Made by a program: the position numbers and the translations under genes
From: Trema orientale
Taxonomy: Eukaryota > Streptophyta > Magnoliopsida > Rosales > Cannabaceae
Length of the DNA: 64,000 bases
NCBI GenBank assembly: GCA_002914845.1
Contig: JXTC01000014.1
Coordinates: forward strand, 1,777,476 to 1,841,475
Direction: 5' to 3'
Notes under the pieces: model-generated
Told to the model about the DNA's origin: nothing
The model's database searches: none
What the model saw: only the letters and a program-made list of their open reading frames with translations
Part shown: positions 25,290-36,874 of the stretch, piece by piece
How positions within the stretch are numbered: the first letter of the stretch is position 1
Layout of the letters: every line of letters starts with the position of its first letter

Positions 25290-25296
25290 TATAAAT
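25290..25296 (+). promoter_or_regulatory. TATA box of RING-H2 gene 1
   Basis: TATAAAT lies about 105 bases before the preferred ATG. The second RING gene has TATAAAG about 93 bases before its ATG in the homologous position, which supports both. Confidence 0.6.
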
Positions 25297-25394
25297 TTAA
25301 TGGTGTGGCTATTGAACCGACCCTCACATCAAGCCCTATAATTTCATTAGAAAAAACGCAGCGCCCCCTCTCTCTCTTGATGATCTCTCTAGTA

Positions 25395-26156
25395 ATGGCT
25401 AATTATGAGATATTCGTCTTCTCATCTGAGCACCGAGTCCCAGATGACCAATCCCTTCAACACCGTCAGTTTTCCCTCGTTTTCGATGTCGTTGAGAAGC
25501 TTTTCTCGGACAAAGATGGAGTCAGCGATTTCATTATATACAAGAACATGACCCAAGAAGTTGAAGCCCCAACCGACTACTTGGCCGACGAAGGGGACTC
25601 GGACTTGTTAGTAAAACTTGCCTTGTCCATGACAGAGGAGTCAATGCCGTTGCAATTAGACCGTCTTCACTGGATGGAACACCCGAGCCCCAGTAACTTT
25701 GCCCCGCCCGAGGAGGTCGGTTTGGACGACATGACGAAGAAGATTTCGGCCGATGTTGGTGGAGTACTGATACGGGCTAGTTTCGGTCAAAAGAGGATGG
25801 GAATGCGGGTCACAATCGAGAAGCGAAGCGTTGTCCCACATCGACTGTACGAAGAGTTATTACGTGATGGTGATGGTGATGGTGGTGGTGGTCAGCTTCC
25901 TCATTCGTCCACGCTTACCCCGTTAGTGTTCGAGTATCTGCCAGAAGAGCAAACTCGACTGGTCTCGATGGAATCGGATGATCAGGAGCTCAAGGCTTAT
26001 GCTGATGATTGTATGATTTGCTTGGAAAAGGTGCTGCTTGGCTCGCTACTGCCGTGCTCTCATATGTTTCACACCGATTGCCTATTTAAGTGGCTTGGAA
26101 GGAGCCATAGTTGTCCTGTGTGTCGCTCTGAGCTGCCAGATGCTCCTGATGTCTAG
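25395..26156 (+). CDS. RING-H2 zinc-finger protein, probable E3 ubiquitin ligase (paralogue 1)
   Basis: Intronless gene for a 253-residue protein with a C-terminal RING-H2 finger (residues 206-243): C-x2-C-x11-C-x1-H-x2-H-x2-C-x10-C-x2-C, around [17 protein letters not shown] and CPVCRSELP. RING-H2 domains recruit an E2 ubiquitin-conjugating enzyme; the substrate is unknown. The N-terminal 200 residues are acidic with no domain I recognise, but they are conserved with paralogue 2 (PDD-SLQ, SLVFDVV-K-SDKDGV, KMGMRV-IEKR region, [14 protein letters not shown]). Start: the open frame extends upstream to a GTG (25305) and an in-frame ATG exists at 25380. The ATG at 25395 is chosen because it aligns with paralogue 2's first ATG and has G at -3 and +4. 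A GATGGT/GGT triplet run encodes an Asp/Gly stretch before HSSTLTP. A RING ligase role is inferred from the finger only. Confidence 0.88.
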   Translation: MANYEIFVFSSEHRVPDDQSLQHRQFSLVFDVVEKLFSDKDGVSDFIIYKNMTQEVEAPTDYLADEGDSDLLVKLALSMTEESMPLQLDRLHWMEHPSPSNFAPPEEVGLDDMTKKISADVGGVLIRASFGQKRMGMRVTIEKRSVVPHRLYEELLRDGDGDGGGGQLPHSSTLTPLVFEYLPEEQTRLVSMESDDQELKAYADDCMICLEKVLLGSLLPCSHMFHTDCLFKWLGRSHSCPVCRSELPDAPDV

Positions 26157-26330
26157 TACTACTGCTAGTTTTTATTTAGTTGAAGCTATCTTGTTTGTTT
26201 GTTTGTTTGAGTAGTACATTTTTTTTTTCCTCTCTGATTCGTACGTTCGAGAAACTATGTTATTTTGGCACAAGTAATATATATCCTTAATGTTTTGACT
26301 CTCTTAGTTGTTTTTTATTATTGAATTTAT

Positions 26331-27766
26331 AGCGATTATAACTATATAGAACGCATGAAATTCCCGCCGGTGCAACAAATTTACTACATGTTACTCTTCT
26401 CTGTCTGTCGGAGATTCGAGGTGGCGGAGCGAGCGTGGAAGAGAGGTGGTATGTGAACGGGTTGGCTAGTGTGAAGGGGTATTAAGGTGAATGTCTTGAC
26501 AACTGATCAGATTTCAAGACGCCTCAAGATTCAGAAAATATTCCAGGAATATAGAAGTGGCTGAAGATATATGCATGGGAAGGTTGATGCTTCATGTGAG
26601 TGGAAGAAAATAAAAATTTATGGTGGGTAGTTAGCCTTTTTTCTTGTTCAAGTAAATAACCCCGTATCCCTAGCATAAATAGAGAATTTATGGTGGGTAT
26701 TTATGGCCTATTTGTGTAGCTAAAATTTGCCAGTTTTAACTTTAGGCAGCTGCATTGTCAACCCAGTGGCAGAAGGACTAGGAATTTTTATAGTGGAGGC
26801 GAAAGACAATTTTTTTTTTTTAGATTTAATAATTGTAAAAAAATCTAAATTTTGTAGTAGTAATAGTATGCCCAAAAAAAAATTTGTTAAATGCAAAAAC
26901 AAACCCATATTGATAAAATTTACATTTTAAAAGTTTCTTTAAAAATACGTAAAGAGAGCCATAATTATGAAATTTTTATTCTTGACTTGTATATACTTTA
27001 ACTCTAACTTTTTAAGAAACAATTTTCTATAGAAAAAAACATTGGGTAGTATTTACCTACAATATTGGCCCAGTGCAATTCAAAACAAAAAAAAAATTAC
27101 TAAAAATTATTGAAGAGAAAATTGAACAAATTTCTATATAATATTTAATACAAAGAACAGAGAACTGACTTAAAAAAAAGGGACATATAGAGGGTCGGTT
27201 AACACATTAGCACGACATGTCAAAAATTAATTGGTTGAGCACGCCTGTTAGTGCTATACTTATATGTATTACTATATCTTAGAGATCTACATACCAAAAA
27301 AGAAATAAAAATTATAAAAATACAATAAATATCTTTTCTGTACCGTTACAAGGTCAAAATAATCTTAAAAATACTTCAAATTTGTCAAATGACGTGGTGA
27401 TAATTCTGTAATTAAAGCTCTCTTAGTTAATACTCTATTAATTTATATATACAAGCCTGAATAAGCAGGTGTACTTCAACTTTTTTCTTTCCTTTTATAC
27501 TCTCTCTTTCTTTTGAATTTCAATAAAATAAGACTAACTTGGTAACTCTTTTGTCTTTTTTTTAGGAAGTAAATAAAAGCGAATAGTATTTTTGCGGGCC
27601 GTAGTTCACTCCTTCCCTCCACCTGCTCTTATTTGATTTATTCTTTATATATATATATATTTTTTGCCACAGTCGCACTAATAGTTCCATTATTTATAGT
27701 TTAATTCAATGATAGTTCCATTATTTATAGTTTAATTCAATGTGAGACTTATAAGTTTTATAATTT
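26331..27766. other. Intergenic
   Basis: AT-rich sequence. A short direct repeat occurs at about 27683-27741 (ATAGTTCCATTATTTATAGT, twice). The stretch 26395-26470 is comparatively GC-rich (GGTGGCGGAGCGAGCGTGG) but opens no recognisable frame. Confidence 0.55.
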
Positions 27767-28120
27767 GGGATATATCATTTTCATACTATATATTTTGACA
27801 CTTTGTTTGGTTTATATCTTCTGTTTTGGTTATTATCAACATTGACCCTTAAATTTAATATTTATTTCAAATTTATACACTGACATTAATTTAGAGCAAT
27901 TAATTTACCATTATGATTTAATAATATTCTTGGATCAATTTTTATATGTCTATTTTCAATTTTTAAACAGCAACTTGGTATATTAATTGCTCTAAATTGG
28001 TATCAGGGCATAAATTTATAACAGATTTCAAATTTAAAGGTCAACGTTGATAATAATCAAAACATAAGGTATAATTTGAATAAAGTATCAAAACACGGGG
28101 CATAAAAATAATAATATCCC
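27767..28120. mobile_element. Mutator-type MITE (family A, copy 3) with 9-bp target-site duplication
   Basis: The ends GGGATAT...ATATCCC are inverted, and the arms stay complementary for about 150 bases (TTATCAACATTGACCCTTAA against TTTAAAGGTCAACGTTGATAA). The flanks carry an identical nonamer, TTATAATTT, at 27758-27766 and 28121-28129. A 9-bp duplication with long terminal repeats is the Mutator pattern. The element is 354 bp and non-coding. Related copies lie at 171-517 and 6575-7101. Confidence 0.92.
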
Positions 28121-29454
28121 TTATAATTTATAAGAATTTATTTTTAGACTTCATTAATTCTTTCCTTTTATTTAGAGCTATATGTATTACTATTATCGAA
28201 TTTTCCAATAATTTTTACTCCTTTCTAAAACATCAATTATGTGTACGTTTAGATAAATACTTTTTTTAGACTAGATAAATGCTTTTCATTAAAGTAATTA
28301 TGTAGATAAATTATTTAAGTAAAAAAATTATGAAAGATAGAATAGAGGGACACATTTTTTTCCTTCTAGATGCTCTTCAAAATTCATATTGGAAGGTAAT
28401 AAGGAGTGAGATAGAATGCAATTTTTTTTAATTTTATTTTATTTAAGATATAATTTTGTTTCAGTTTAATAAAGATCAGCTTTAAATTAATAAACATCAG
28501 CTACTGACACGTTATTTGATTTTTTTTAATTTTTTTTATTTTTTCTAAATATCATTTACACAAGTTAAAAAGGTTAAGTTTATACATTTTGATGCTTAAC
28601 ACATATGTAGACTTTGTTAATTTATTTCTACTTGCAATAATTTTTTTTTTATTATTTAACATTCAATACATGTTTTAATTTTTTTGGGATCATCCAAAAA
28701 AATGAAAAGAAAACTTAATTTAGGCACTTGCCACATTTACTAGTTTAATAAAAATACGAATAAAATGCTTAAAACTATGATGATCTAGTGGTTAGTACCT
28801 TGCCCCTTTCTTTTTGAGAAAATTAGAGCTACTACCATATTTGGCTTGCACTTTTTGTTTATACGGTGCACAGAAGTAATATTTTGAAAAATATGACCTC
28901 ACTTTTACAAATTATGACTGATTCAAGAAGAGTTGCATTACTATAAATGCATGTCAAGAGCTAGCCATACACATAGTGGGACAAAAAGGGGAAAAAAAAA
29001 GCTACAATATACAGAGTACTTCAGTAACTATTATAGTGGTATTACTTGGTTTTTTTATTTCAATTTTTTTCCTTTATTTTTTCCCTTCATTATTACTTGA
29101 TTTTCTTATCTCGTCTTTTTTGTTTTTTCCTTACTTTTTGTCTTATTTATTATCCTTTTTATTTGTGTTTTTCTTTTAGTTTATTACTTTTGTCTTTTTA
29201 TTTTTAAAACTTTCCTTTACTCTTTTTTTTCATTAGATTTTTATGATAAACATAACTTTTTTCTTAAACTTTTTTAAAATAAATCTTTCTCTCTCTATTT
29301 CATAATTCTTATATTTTTAATAGGCAACTTACCAACAATCTCTCTCTTTATTACCAATATTTTCTATATGATAACCGAGTAATGATTTAGAGTTTAAATT
29401 TCTAAAAAAACCCAAAAATCGTTACTTATTGCCAAAAAAAGAAAATAAAATAAA
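28121..29454. other. Intergenic, low complexity
   Basis: AT-rich with long pyrimidine tracts (about 29040-29310 is mostly T and C on the plus strand). No gene is supported. The open frame 28976-29179 encodes only a Phe/Leu/Ser low-complexity string from the pyrimidine tract. Confidence 0.6.
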
Positions 29455-30545
29455 AATTACCACATGTATCTTGCTAGATTACTGGTGTTCGAAGAAATTG
29501 AGGAAAAAAGGAAGTTATCTCTGGTATCAAAAAAAGTTACCTATAGTATTCATGAAAATAGAGTTAAAATACTAGGGAATGTTACTATAAGTATCCCACT
29601 TAATTATGGTCTACCACTCTCTTTATTATCGACGAACATCTATACTAATATTGTAATGATTTATAGCGTTGATCATTCTAAAAGAAAAAATAGAAATATT
29701 ACCATAGATATCCTATCTATAAACTTTCAGTTTCTGAAGAAATTTGAATGAGACCCACGCATTTTTTATTACCTAAAAAGGTAAAATTACTAAATATCTT
29801 ATCTGATTACATATGGTATCCCATATTCATAGAATTTGAATGTGAAAAAAAAAAGAAGTTGCCCATAGTATTCATGAAATTGGAAAATGAGTTGAACATT
29901 TTATTATTAAAAAAAGTTAAAGATATTACTGTAGGTATCCTACTAGTTATTTCCTGTATTCAGGAAAAATAGGAAAAGGAGTTGGTGTTCCTTATTATAA
30001 TAAAAAGAAAAATTACTGTAGGTATCTTATCATGTTACTTCTGGCATCATGCGAATTGGGAAGGGGAATATTACAATAGGTATCCTACTAAGTTACCTCT
30101 AGTATCTTCCAAATAAGAAGGCGTTTTGGACGTTTTTGAAGAAAAGGAAAAAAAAAAGGAATATTACCAAAGGTATCATTTATAGTTACATATGGTATCT
30201 AAGGAAATATGAAGTACAATTGGGCATGCTTAATTACAATTAAAAAAAAATATAGGTAATAAAAAAAGTATTATAGATATATTACCAAATTGCTTATGGA
30301 GAGAAGTTACTATATGTATCATATCGGGTCTTTATAATATTCGAAGAATTTTAAAAAAGATAATTACTATAGGTATCTTATCATGATACTTGTGGTATTC
30401 GAAAAATTTAAATGAGAGTTAGGTTCCTTGTCATAATATAAAACTAAAATAAAAAACTATATGTATCATATTAAATTACCTATGTATTCAGAAAATAAGA
30501 ATGAAAGTTCAATATTTTTTATCAATAAAAAAATATGGTTTGGAA
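29455..30545. repeat. Degenerate tandem array built on a TTACTATAGGTATC motif
   Basis: A short phrase recurs about twelve times with irregular spacing (50-120 bases). Its forms include GTTACTATAAGTATCCC, ATTACCATAGATATCC, ATTACTGTAGGTATCC, ATTACAATAGGTATCC, GTTACTATATGTATC and AATTACTATAGGTATC. A second phrase (TTACTTGTGGTATTCGAAGAA-like) and a third (GAATGAGAGTTGG-like, then CTTATTATAATAAA) alternate with it. Some units read through as open frames (29464-29751, 29748-29972), but these follow the repeat and match no protein I know. Confidence 0.75.
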
Positions 30546-31138
30546 TTTAATTTATTAAAATATCTTCAAACAATTATGGCACTTCAATCAAAATTTTGTA
30601 TTTTTATAATTATAAAATTATCGTACAAAAATAAAATATATTTATAATATATTTGGTTCAAAAAGGCAAAATAATAGTTTAAAAAAAACCAAAGAATGAC
30701 AGAGAATAGCACGTAGAACTTTTAAAAAACAAAAAAAAAAAGTTGCCAAGTGACTCAGGAGTATGAGGAACATGAGAGCAGGTGGACATCAATGCCATAT
30801 ATTAGTAAACTTTTGTACTGTGTGTCATATTTTTCTAATAATTTAATTCATTACCGTATTTTTTAAAAGTTATTCACTTTTTACCGTAATTCTATAATAA
30901 GCCCTTCCTTTTTCATGTGTTTTTTTTAATATTTTTTTTACATTTGTTATTCTTTCCTCATTAAATCACGTTCCTCTTTCTCTGTCTTTTTTTGAATTTT
31001 TTCTCCTCACTTTTTTAAATAAAAAAAGAAAACACTAATTGAGCCCCTTTTTTTCTCTTCTTTTTCCTTTTTATATATATAGAAGGAACCATTCTTTGTT
31101 TTTCATTAAAAAAAAATACACACACGATATGATATGTA
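30546..31138. other. Intergenic
   Basis: AT-rich with pyrimidine tracts (30900-31075). No gene or repeat is supported. It borders the LTR-like repeat that begins at 31139. Confidence 0.5.
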
Positions 31139-32925
31139 TGTTAGGATATTTGCCCTTAAAAACAGATTTTCAATTTTACCCTTTTAGTATAAACAACTTT
31201 CCCTTATATGCAATTATGATATTTGCTAGATTAAACTATCTTAGTTGAATAGTTTATTTATCTGTATATAAAGAAACAAACATGATTAAGTGTTAATTAT
31301 GAAGAGACTTGTTTCTTTATCCAAGTCTAAATGAATTAGTTCACAATCTGTAAATAAAGATAGAATACTTTATTTACTAAAGATTGTAGTATTTGTCTAT
31401 CTCAACAGGAATGATGTGTCTCAAATCATTGAAGTATCTGACTTCTGATTAAAACACTAGTACAACATAAATAAGTTATGTGTATTGAACTGAATCAGGT
31501 AATATAAAGAATTGGAGTGCTGTAACTCAATTCTTACATTACTACAAATTAGCTCTTAGCATATAGATCTTAATCCTTAATATTTGATTGGACTTGCTTT
31601 TATGGGTTGTAACTTTTTGATTTGTTAAAAGACTAACCTCTATGAAATTAGAGGTGAACTCTGTCATATTGGAGGTTATGGCTTATGAATTGATGGAACA
31701 CCATATAGTTAAGGACACTATACATTAATGCCACTTTAGGTTCTTTCAAGATTCGTGAAATAATTAAATCTAAGATCTTAGTATTCACTTTGTGAACTGG
31801 TTGATAATTTTGTCTAAATAGCCATTAAGAACAAAATTATCGACAACATTATTCCTTGATACAAAGATGATAACTTAAAGGTAAATAGGTGTTGGAGGGG
31901 TATTACGGTAATTTCATCTATCTAACTACGGCATTGTATATGGATTCTATATGTCGTATAGAATACGCTAAATGGATCGATTAATTAAGGTTAGTTGATT
32001 GAATCTCTTTAAAAGGCATGACATCTAATCTAAGAATGCAGTATTGGGCCTTTAGTGGAGTGTCCTTTTTACTAATAATATTTATATAAATACCATAATA
32101 AGAGTTATTATGTATTTATTATACTATTGGAGCTTAGATTATTTAGATCCATTAGGTCCCCTGTCTAACTCAATAAAGCTCATTAATTGGTTGGTAGTAT
32201 TAGTAAAATTAGTTTCATAAAACTGTGTAAAATATTGATTCTACACAGAAGTTGGTATTTTTATAAATAAGTTATATGAGTATGACATATTTATAAAAGT
32301 ACACCCAAAGCCCAAATTGGAGAACAAGCCCAATCCTAGTTGGACTAGGGTTAGTAGTTTTTGGCCTCATATATATAAGATACATGAGAGAAAAAACTGT
32401 ACAGCTATTCTAGCAGTATTACACGCATAAGGCAAAAGGGAGAGAGAGAGAATTCGGCTACCCTCAGGTTAAGTGAGAGAGAAAAAGTTTCCAGAAATCT
32501 CACAATCTTATCTCATGTCCCGGTGTTCCAAAAGATCAAGAAGGTGTTCTTGATCATTCTCCGACGGTGGATTCAACTTAGTGCTTACTCACCTCTTTAA
32601 CCAAGAGCAAGAGGATAGGCAAGAAGATCTAGGGTTAGAGATTTGATCACCATCAACAAGGAGATTAAGGAGAAGCACGCTACAAGAGGTAAATCCTAAT
32701 CTCATCTCTAGGATTTTTGCATCTAGATTTGATTTATGTTATACATGATCCTGTTTATGATATATGCATGTTATATAGTTATGAAAACTGTTTTCATGTA
32801 AAAATTTTAAAACCTAAATCCGCTAATATTTCACTGCGTTCATAATGTGATCACGTGTTCTTTCCATAGTTTGCATGCATGTATGATTTTTCCTAAGTGT
32901 TAGGTCAATTATAAATACCAATAAT
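31139..32925 (+). mobile_element. LTR-like repeat, copy 1 (truncated end)
   Basis: It begins TGTTAGGATATTTGCCC and matches 33818-35524 along its whole length in the same orientation. Anchors include ATGCAATTATGATATTTGCT, GGTGTTGGAGGGGTATTACG, TTGGGCCTTTAGTGGAGTGT and GTTTGCATGCATGTAT. A TATA-like ATATATATAAGATACATGAG near 32370 and the GA-rich tract after it fit an LTR promoter and leader. It keeps about 100 bases (around 32680-32790) that copy 2 has lost. The right end stops at GGTCAATT without the CA end seen in copy 2. Copia-type ancestry is a guess from general appearance. Confidence 0.75.
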
Positions 32926-32944
32926 ATACTCTTTTGTTGGCTTA

Positions 32945-33440
32945 CTGTAAGCTGAGTTTGCCTATAACAATGTGCCAAATCGTTCCAGTGGTAAATCTCC
33001 TTTTGAATTTATTTATATTCATCCTCCATTGTATACTCTCGACTTGGTACCTTTGGCAAAACTTCCAGAGATGAATATCATTGCTAGTCATTTGATCAAT
33101 AAGGCGACCAACATCTACAAAGAAGTCCAAAGAAAGTTAGAAGAGTCCACTGTAAAATGCAAGACTAATGCGGACAAGTACAGAAGATTCAAGTCATTTG
33201 AAGAGGATGATTTTGTAATGGTTCATTTGGGTAAAGAAAGACTTCCAGCAAGAAATACATTAAACTCAAGCAGCAGAAGATTGACCTATTTTGCATCATT
33301 CAAAAGATTAATAATAATACATATGTCATTGATCTACTAGATAGTTACACAATTTCTAAGACCTTCAATGTTCAAGATCTGTACGAGTATCATGGACCAG
33401 AAGTCATACATTGAGCAATTTGAGGACAAGTTTTTTTCAA
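32945..33440 (+). pseudogene. Ty3/Gypsy integrase C-terminal remnant
   Basis: The plus-strand frames read EFAYNNVPNRSSGKSPFEF, then LDLVPLAKLPE, NADKYRRFKSFEEDDFVMV and HLGKERLPAR. These are the end of the integrase core and the following region of plant Ty3 elements. After about 33250 the reading moves to another frame, where KINNNTYVIDL and TFNVQDLYEYHG are found, so there is at least one frameshift. A premature stop also lies before EFAYN. Downstream (33430-33690) lies AGAGAGGGAGAATTAATGC and a TTTTCAATCAAATCTTTATT tract, probably that element's own 3' end. No protease, reverse transcriptase or primer-binding site is present. Confidence 0.85.
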
Positions 33441-33699
33441 GAGAGGGAGAATTAATGCAACAGCGCAATACCTAAATAACTATCATCAATGACCTAAAGA
33501 GAAAGCTCAATATTTCCAAGCCTAATCTAAGTAATATTCCATTGGTTAGTAGAATACTTTTGTGTATAAATAGCTTTCATTGGCAAGAGTTGTAATCATC
33601 TCATTTTCAATCAAATCTTTATTTTCTCTTCTAAATTTTTTTTGAGAATTTTGCTTATTTCTTTTTTCTTTGTGAGAATGCAAGTAAGAGCTAAATATA

Positions 33700-36125
33700 G
33701 AAACTCACTACATCAGCAATAAACTCAAACTATAACAAACTAGTATATTATAGAGAAACAATCAATCAATGCAAAAACTTCAGATTAACGAAACTTAGAG
33801 TGAGAGTACCAAACTACTGTTGGGATTTTTGCCCTAAAAAGCAGATTTCTAATTTTATCCTTTTGAGTATAAACAACTTTCTCTTATATGCAATTATGAT
33901 ATTTGCTAGATTAAACTATCTTAGTTGAATAGTTTATTTATCTAAAAAAGATTCTATGACTTTATTTGTGTATAAAGAAATAAACATGATTAAGTGTTAA
34001 TTATGGGGAGACTTGTTTCTTTATCTAAGTCTAAATGAACTAGTTCATATTCTGTAAATAAAGATGGAATACTTTATTTACTATAGGTTGTAATGTTTGT
34101 CTATCTCAACGGGAATGATGTGTCTCAAATCATTGAAGTATATGACTTCTGATAGAAACACTAATACAACATAAACAAGTTATGTATATTGAACTGAACT
34201 AGGTAATATAAAGAATTGAAGTGCCATAACTCAATTCTTATATTACCACAAACTAGCTCTTAGTATGTAGATCTTAATCCTTGATGCTTGACTGGACTTG
34301 CTTTCCTGGATTGCAGTCTTTTGATTTGTTAAAAGACTAACCTCTATGAAATTAGAGATGAACTCTGGCATATTGGAAGTTATGGCTTATGAATTGATGG
34401 AAACACCAAATAGTTAAGGACACGATATATTAATGCCACTTTAAGTTTTTTCAAGATTCATGGAATAATTAAATCTAAGATCTTAGTATTCACTTTGTGA
34501 ATTGGTTGATAATTTTGTCTAAATGGTCATTGAGACCAAAATTATCGACAACATTATTCTTTGATAAAAAGATGGTAACTTAAAGGTAAATAGGTGTTGG
34601 AGGGGTATTACGGTAATTTCACCTATCCAACTAAGGCATTGTATAGGGATTCTATGTGTGGTATAGAATATGCTAGATGGATCGGTTACTCAAGGTTAGT
34701 TGATTGAATCTCTATAAAAGATATGAAATCTAATCTAAGAGTATAGTATTGGGCCTTTAGTGGAGTGTCCTATTTACTAATAATATTTATATAAATACCA
34801 TAATAAGAGTTATTATGTATTTATCATATTATTGGAGCTTAGATTATTTGGATCCATTAGGTCCCTTATCTAACTCAATAAAGCTCATTAATTAGTTAGT
34901 GGTATTTGTGAAATTAGTTTCATGAAACTGTGTAAAATAATGATTCTACACAGAAGTTGGTATTTTTATAAATAAGTTACATGAGTTGGACATATTTATA
35001 AAAATACACCCAAAGCCTAAATTGGAGAAGAAGCCCAATCCTAGTTGGACTAGGGTTAGTAGTTTTTAGCCTCATATATGTAAGATACATGAGAGAAAAG
35101 ATTGCACAGTAACTCTAAGAGAACTACACACATAAGGCACAGAGAGAGAGAGAGAGAATTCGGCCAACCTAGGCTAAGAGAGGAGAGAAAAGTTTTCTTG
35201 CAACCTCACACTCTCATCTCACATCCCAGTGTTCTAAAAGATCAAGAAGGTATTTTTGATCATTCTCCAACGAAGGATTCACCTTGGTGCCCACTCACTT
35301 AATCAACCAAGAGCAAGAGCATAGACAAGAAGATCTAGGGTTGGAGGTTTGATTACCATCAACAAGGAGATCAAGGAGGAGCAAGCTTTATGAAAATATA
35401 TTTTCACGTAAAAATTTTTAAACCTAAATCCGTTATTTTTTCGCTACGTTCATGATGTAATCATATTTTTTCCATAGTTTGCATGCATGTATTATTTTGT
35501 CCTAAGTATTAGGCAATTCTAGCAACTAGTATGTTGCACAACTAGAGCTAAGAATGGAACAAAGAAAGCTCTATAAAGTGCAGAATAATAATATAATATA
35601 TATGTAGAAGAGTAGATGTGTAAATGGTACAATTCTTTCAAATTTTGGAAAATTTTGAAATAGAGCTTCTGGAAAAAAAAAAATGGGATACTATCGTAAT
35701 TTATATTTGGATGCTTAAAACACTTTCTTTCATTTCTTTTTTCTAGAAATTGAATTTTTTTTGGGTAACTTTGTAATTTTTCGTTGGTTAAATTGTAAAA
35801 AAAAAAACTCTGAAGTTTGAGTATTCTCCAATTTAAACCATAAAATTTAGACTCTGTAAAATTATACCCAAGATTAAGAATTTCTGAAAATTAATACCCT
35901 AAACTGACAATAACATCCTCCATTAAAACTACATCAATGTTTATTATTCTATTTAATTTTGAGGATATCATTATCTTGTAGCAGTTAAAGTTATTCAAAA
36001 AGTCAACTCAGGTTATTAATTTTCATAAATTCTTAATATCGGGGAATTATTTTGCAGAGTTCAAACTTAAGGATTCAAATTACAAAATGCCCAAATCTCA
36101 AGATATCTTTTTTGCAATTTACCCT
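33700..36125 (+). repeat. Duplicated 5' flank of the 47-48 kb gene, split by an LTR
   Basis: Two pieces, 33700-33817 and 35525-36125, match 48213-48360 and 48360-48950 in the same orientation. Anchors are AATCAATCAATGCAAAAACTTCAGATTAA / AATCAATCAATC...AAACTTCAGATTAAG before the LTR. After it they are GAGCTAAGAATGG / TGGCTAAGAATGG, GGGTAACTTTGTAATTTTTC / GGGTATCTTTGTAATTTTTG, TTAATTTTGAGGATATCATT and TTTTCATAAATTCTTAAT. Joining the two pieces recreates the uninterrupted arrangement at 48 kb. The gene body itself is not found next to this copy. Confidence 0.85.
33818..35524 (+). mobile_element. Solo LTR-like insertion, copy 2
   Basis: The repeat starts TGTTGGGATTTTTGCCC and ends AGGCAATTCTAGCA, giving TG...CA ends. 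It is flanked by ACTAC (33813-33817) and ACTAG (35525-35529), a 4-of-5 target-site match. It is 1707 bases and uninterrupted by internal domain, and it interrupts a segment that is intact at 48 kb. It is related to copy 1 at 31139. It could instead be the 3' LTR of one element with copy 1, but the duplicated flank on both sides favours a separate solo LTR. Confidence 0.8.
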
Positions 36126-36874
36126 TTTGATTTTATAATTTTTTGATGTGTTATTATATTGTCCAATTTTTTTTCTTTTATTTTTATTTTTATTAAGATG
36201 GGTGACTTTATGCCACGAGTGCAAATATAGCCCTATAAGAAAATGAGTTAAAACACTTTATTGGACTTTTGACAACGAAGTTTTACCCTTGTTCTACTAT
36301 GATCTCTAACTTTAAATTTAGATATTTCGTGATCCTCGAAAATAAATAAACTCAAATTTGGCCCTTCTATTACTGCTTGGCCAAAAGGTAAATGAAATAC
36401 ACAATGCAAGAACATAATGATCAATTGTCAGGCATTTTTGATAAAGAAGTGTTGCAAAAAGAACCTGGATTGGGCTTTATTACTTGCAAACAACTGTAGC
36501 AAAGGTGAAATTTTTAAGGCTAAACTCATTAGTCTTGAGAAAACATGTAGGAGAAAATCTTAACTTCAGTTCCAATGCAAAACTACAAAATAAAGGGAAA
36601 TTTGTTGATTCTCTCTTCATAATGTGTTTACTTTTCTATCTTTTATGCTATTTAGAAGGAAAAATATCGTTTCACCGCTGATTATTGATCAAATGATATT
36701 ACATGATATATTTTTGGTCCAATTTGGAAGGGCCAGATTGCAACTTAAGCATTTTTCAGGATAATAAAATAACTAAATTTAAAAATTAGGGACTAAAGTG
36801 AGATAAAATAAAATTTTGGACACCATGTTCAGCTCTCTCTCCCTCATTGGATTTTGCAGCAGCTGTTTTTTGAG
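36126..36874. other. Intergenic
   Basis: AT-rich sequence, nothing supportable. The 65-codon frame at 36484-36681 has no recognisable features. Confidence 0.5.

Larger units (their letters stand above)
21915..26330 (+). repeat. Segmental duplication, copy 1 (contains RING-H2 gene 1)
   Basis: Blocks here match 41900-44075 in the same orientation. Matches include GAGAATTCTTCCAAACATTC / GAGAAATTATCCAAACACTC near the start, the distal promoter motif GTCCCTAATACATACAAATT / TCCCTAATATATACAAGTTG, AATAAAAACCAAGGATTTAC, the RING-H2 gene itself, and the 3' flank (TATCCTTAATGTTTTGACTC / TATCCTTAATGTCTTGACTC). Copy 1 has extra material that copy 2 lacks, including the tandem repeat at 22137, the LINE remnants and the MITE at 24245. 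Confidence 0.85.

Noticed and set aside
25305-25394. Upstream start of RING gene 1 at 25305
   Set aside because: The codon is GTG, and the homologous part of gene 2 has no start and is not open; the first shared ATG is at 25395.
28976-29179. 67-codon Phe/Ser/Leu-rich frame that looks like a membrane protein
   Set aside because: It is the translation of a long pyrimidine tract.
29464-29972. Two adjacent open frames of 95 and 74 codons
   Set aside because: They follow the degenerate repeat array; no shared protein motif and AT-driven composition.
35102-35302. 66-codon frame in the LTR
   Set aside because: It lies in the GA-rich leader of the solo LTR; LTRs of this kind do not encode it, and the frame is not kept in the other copy.
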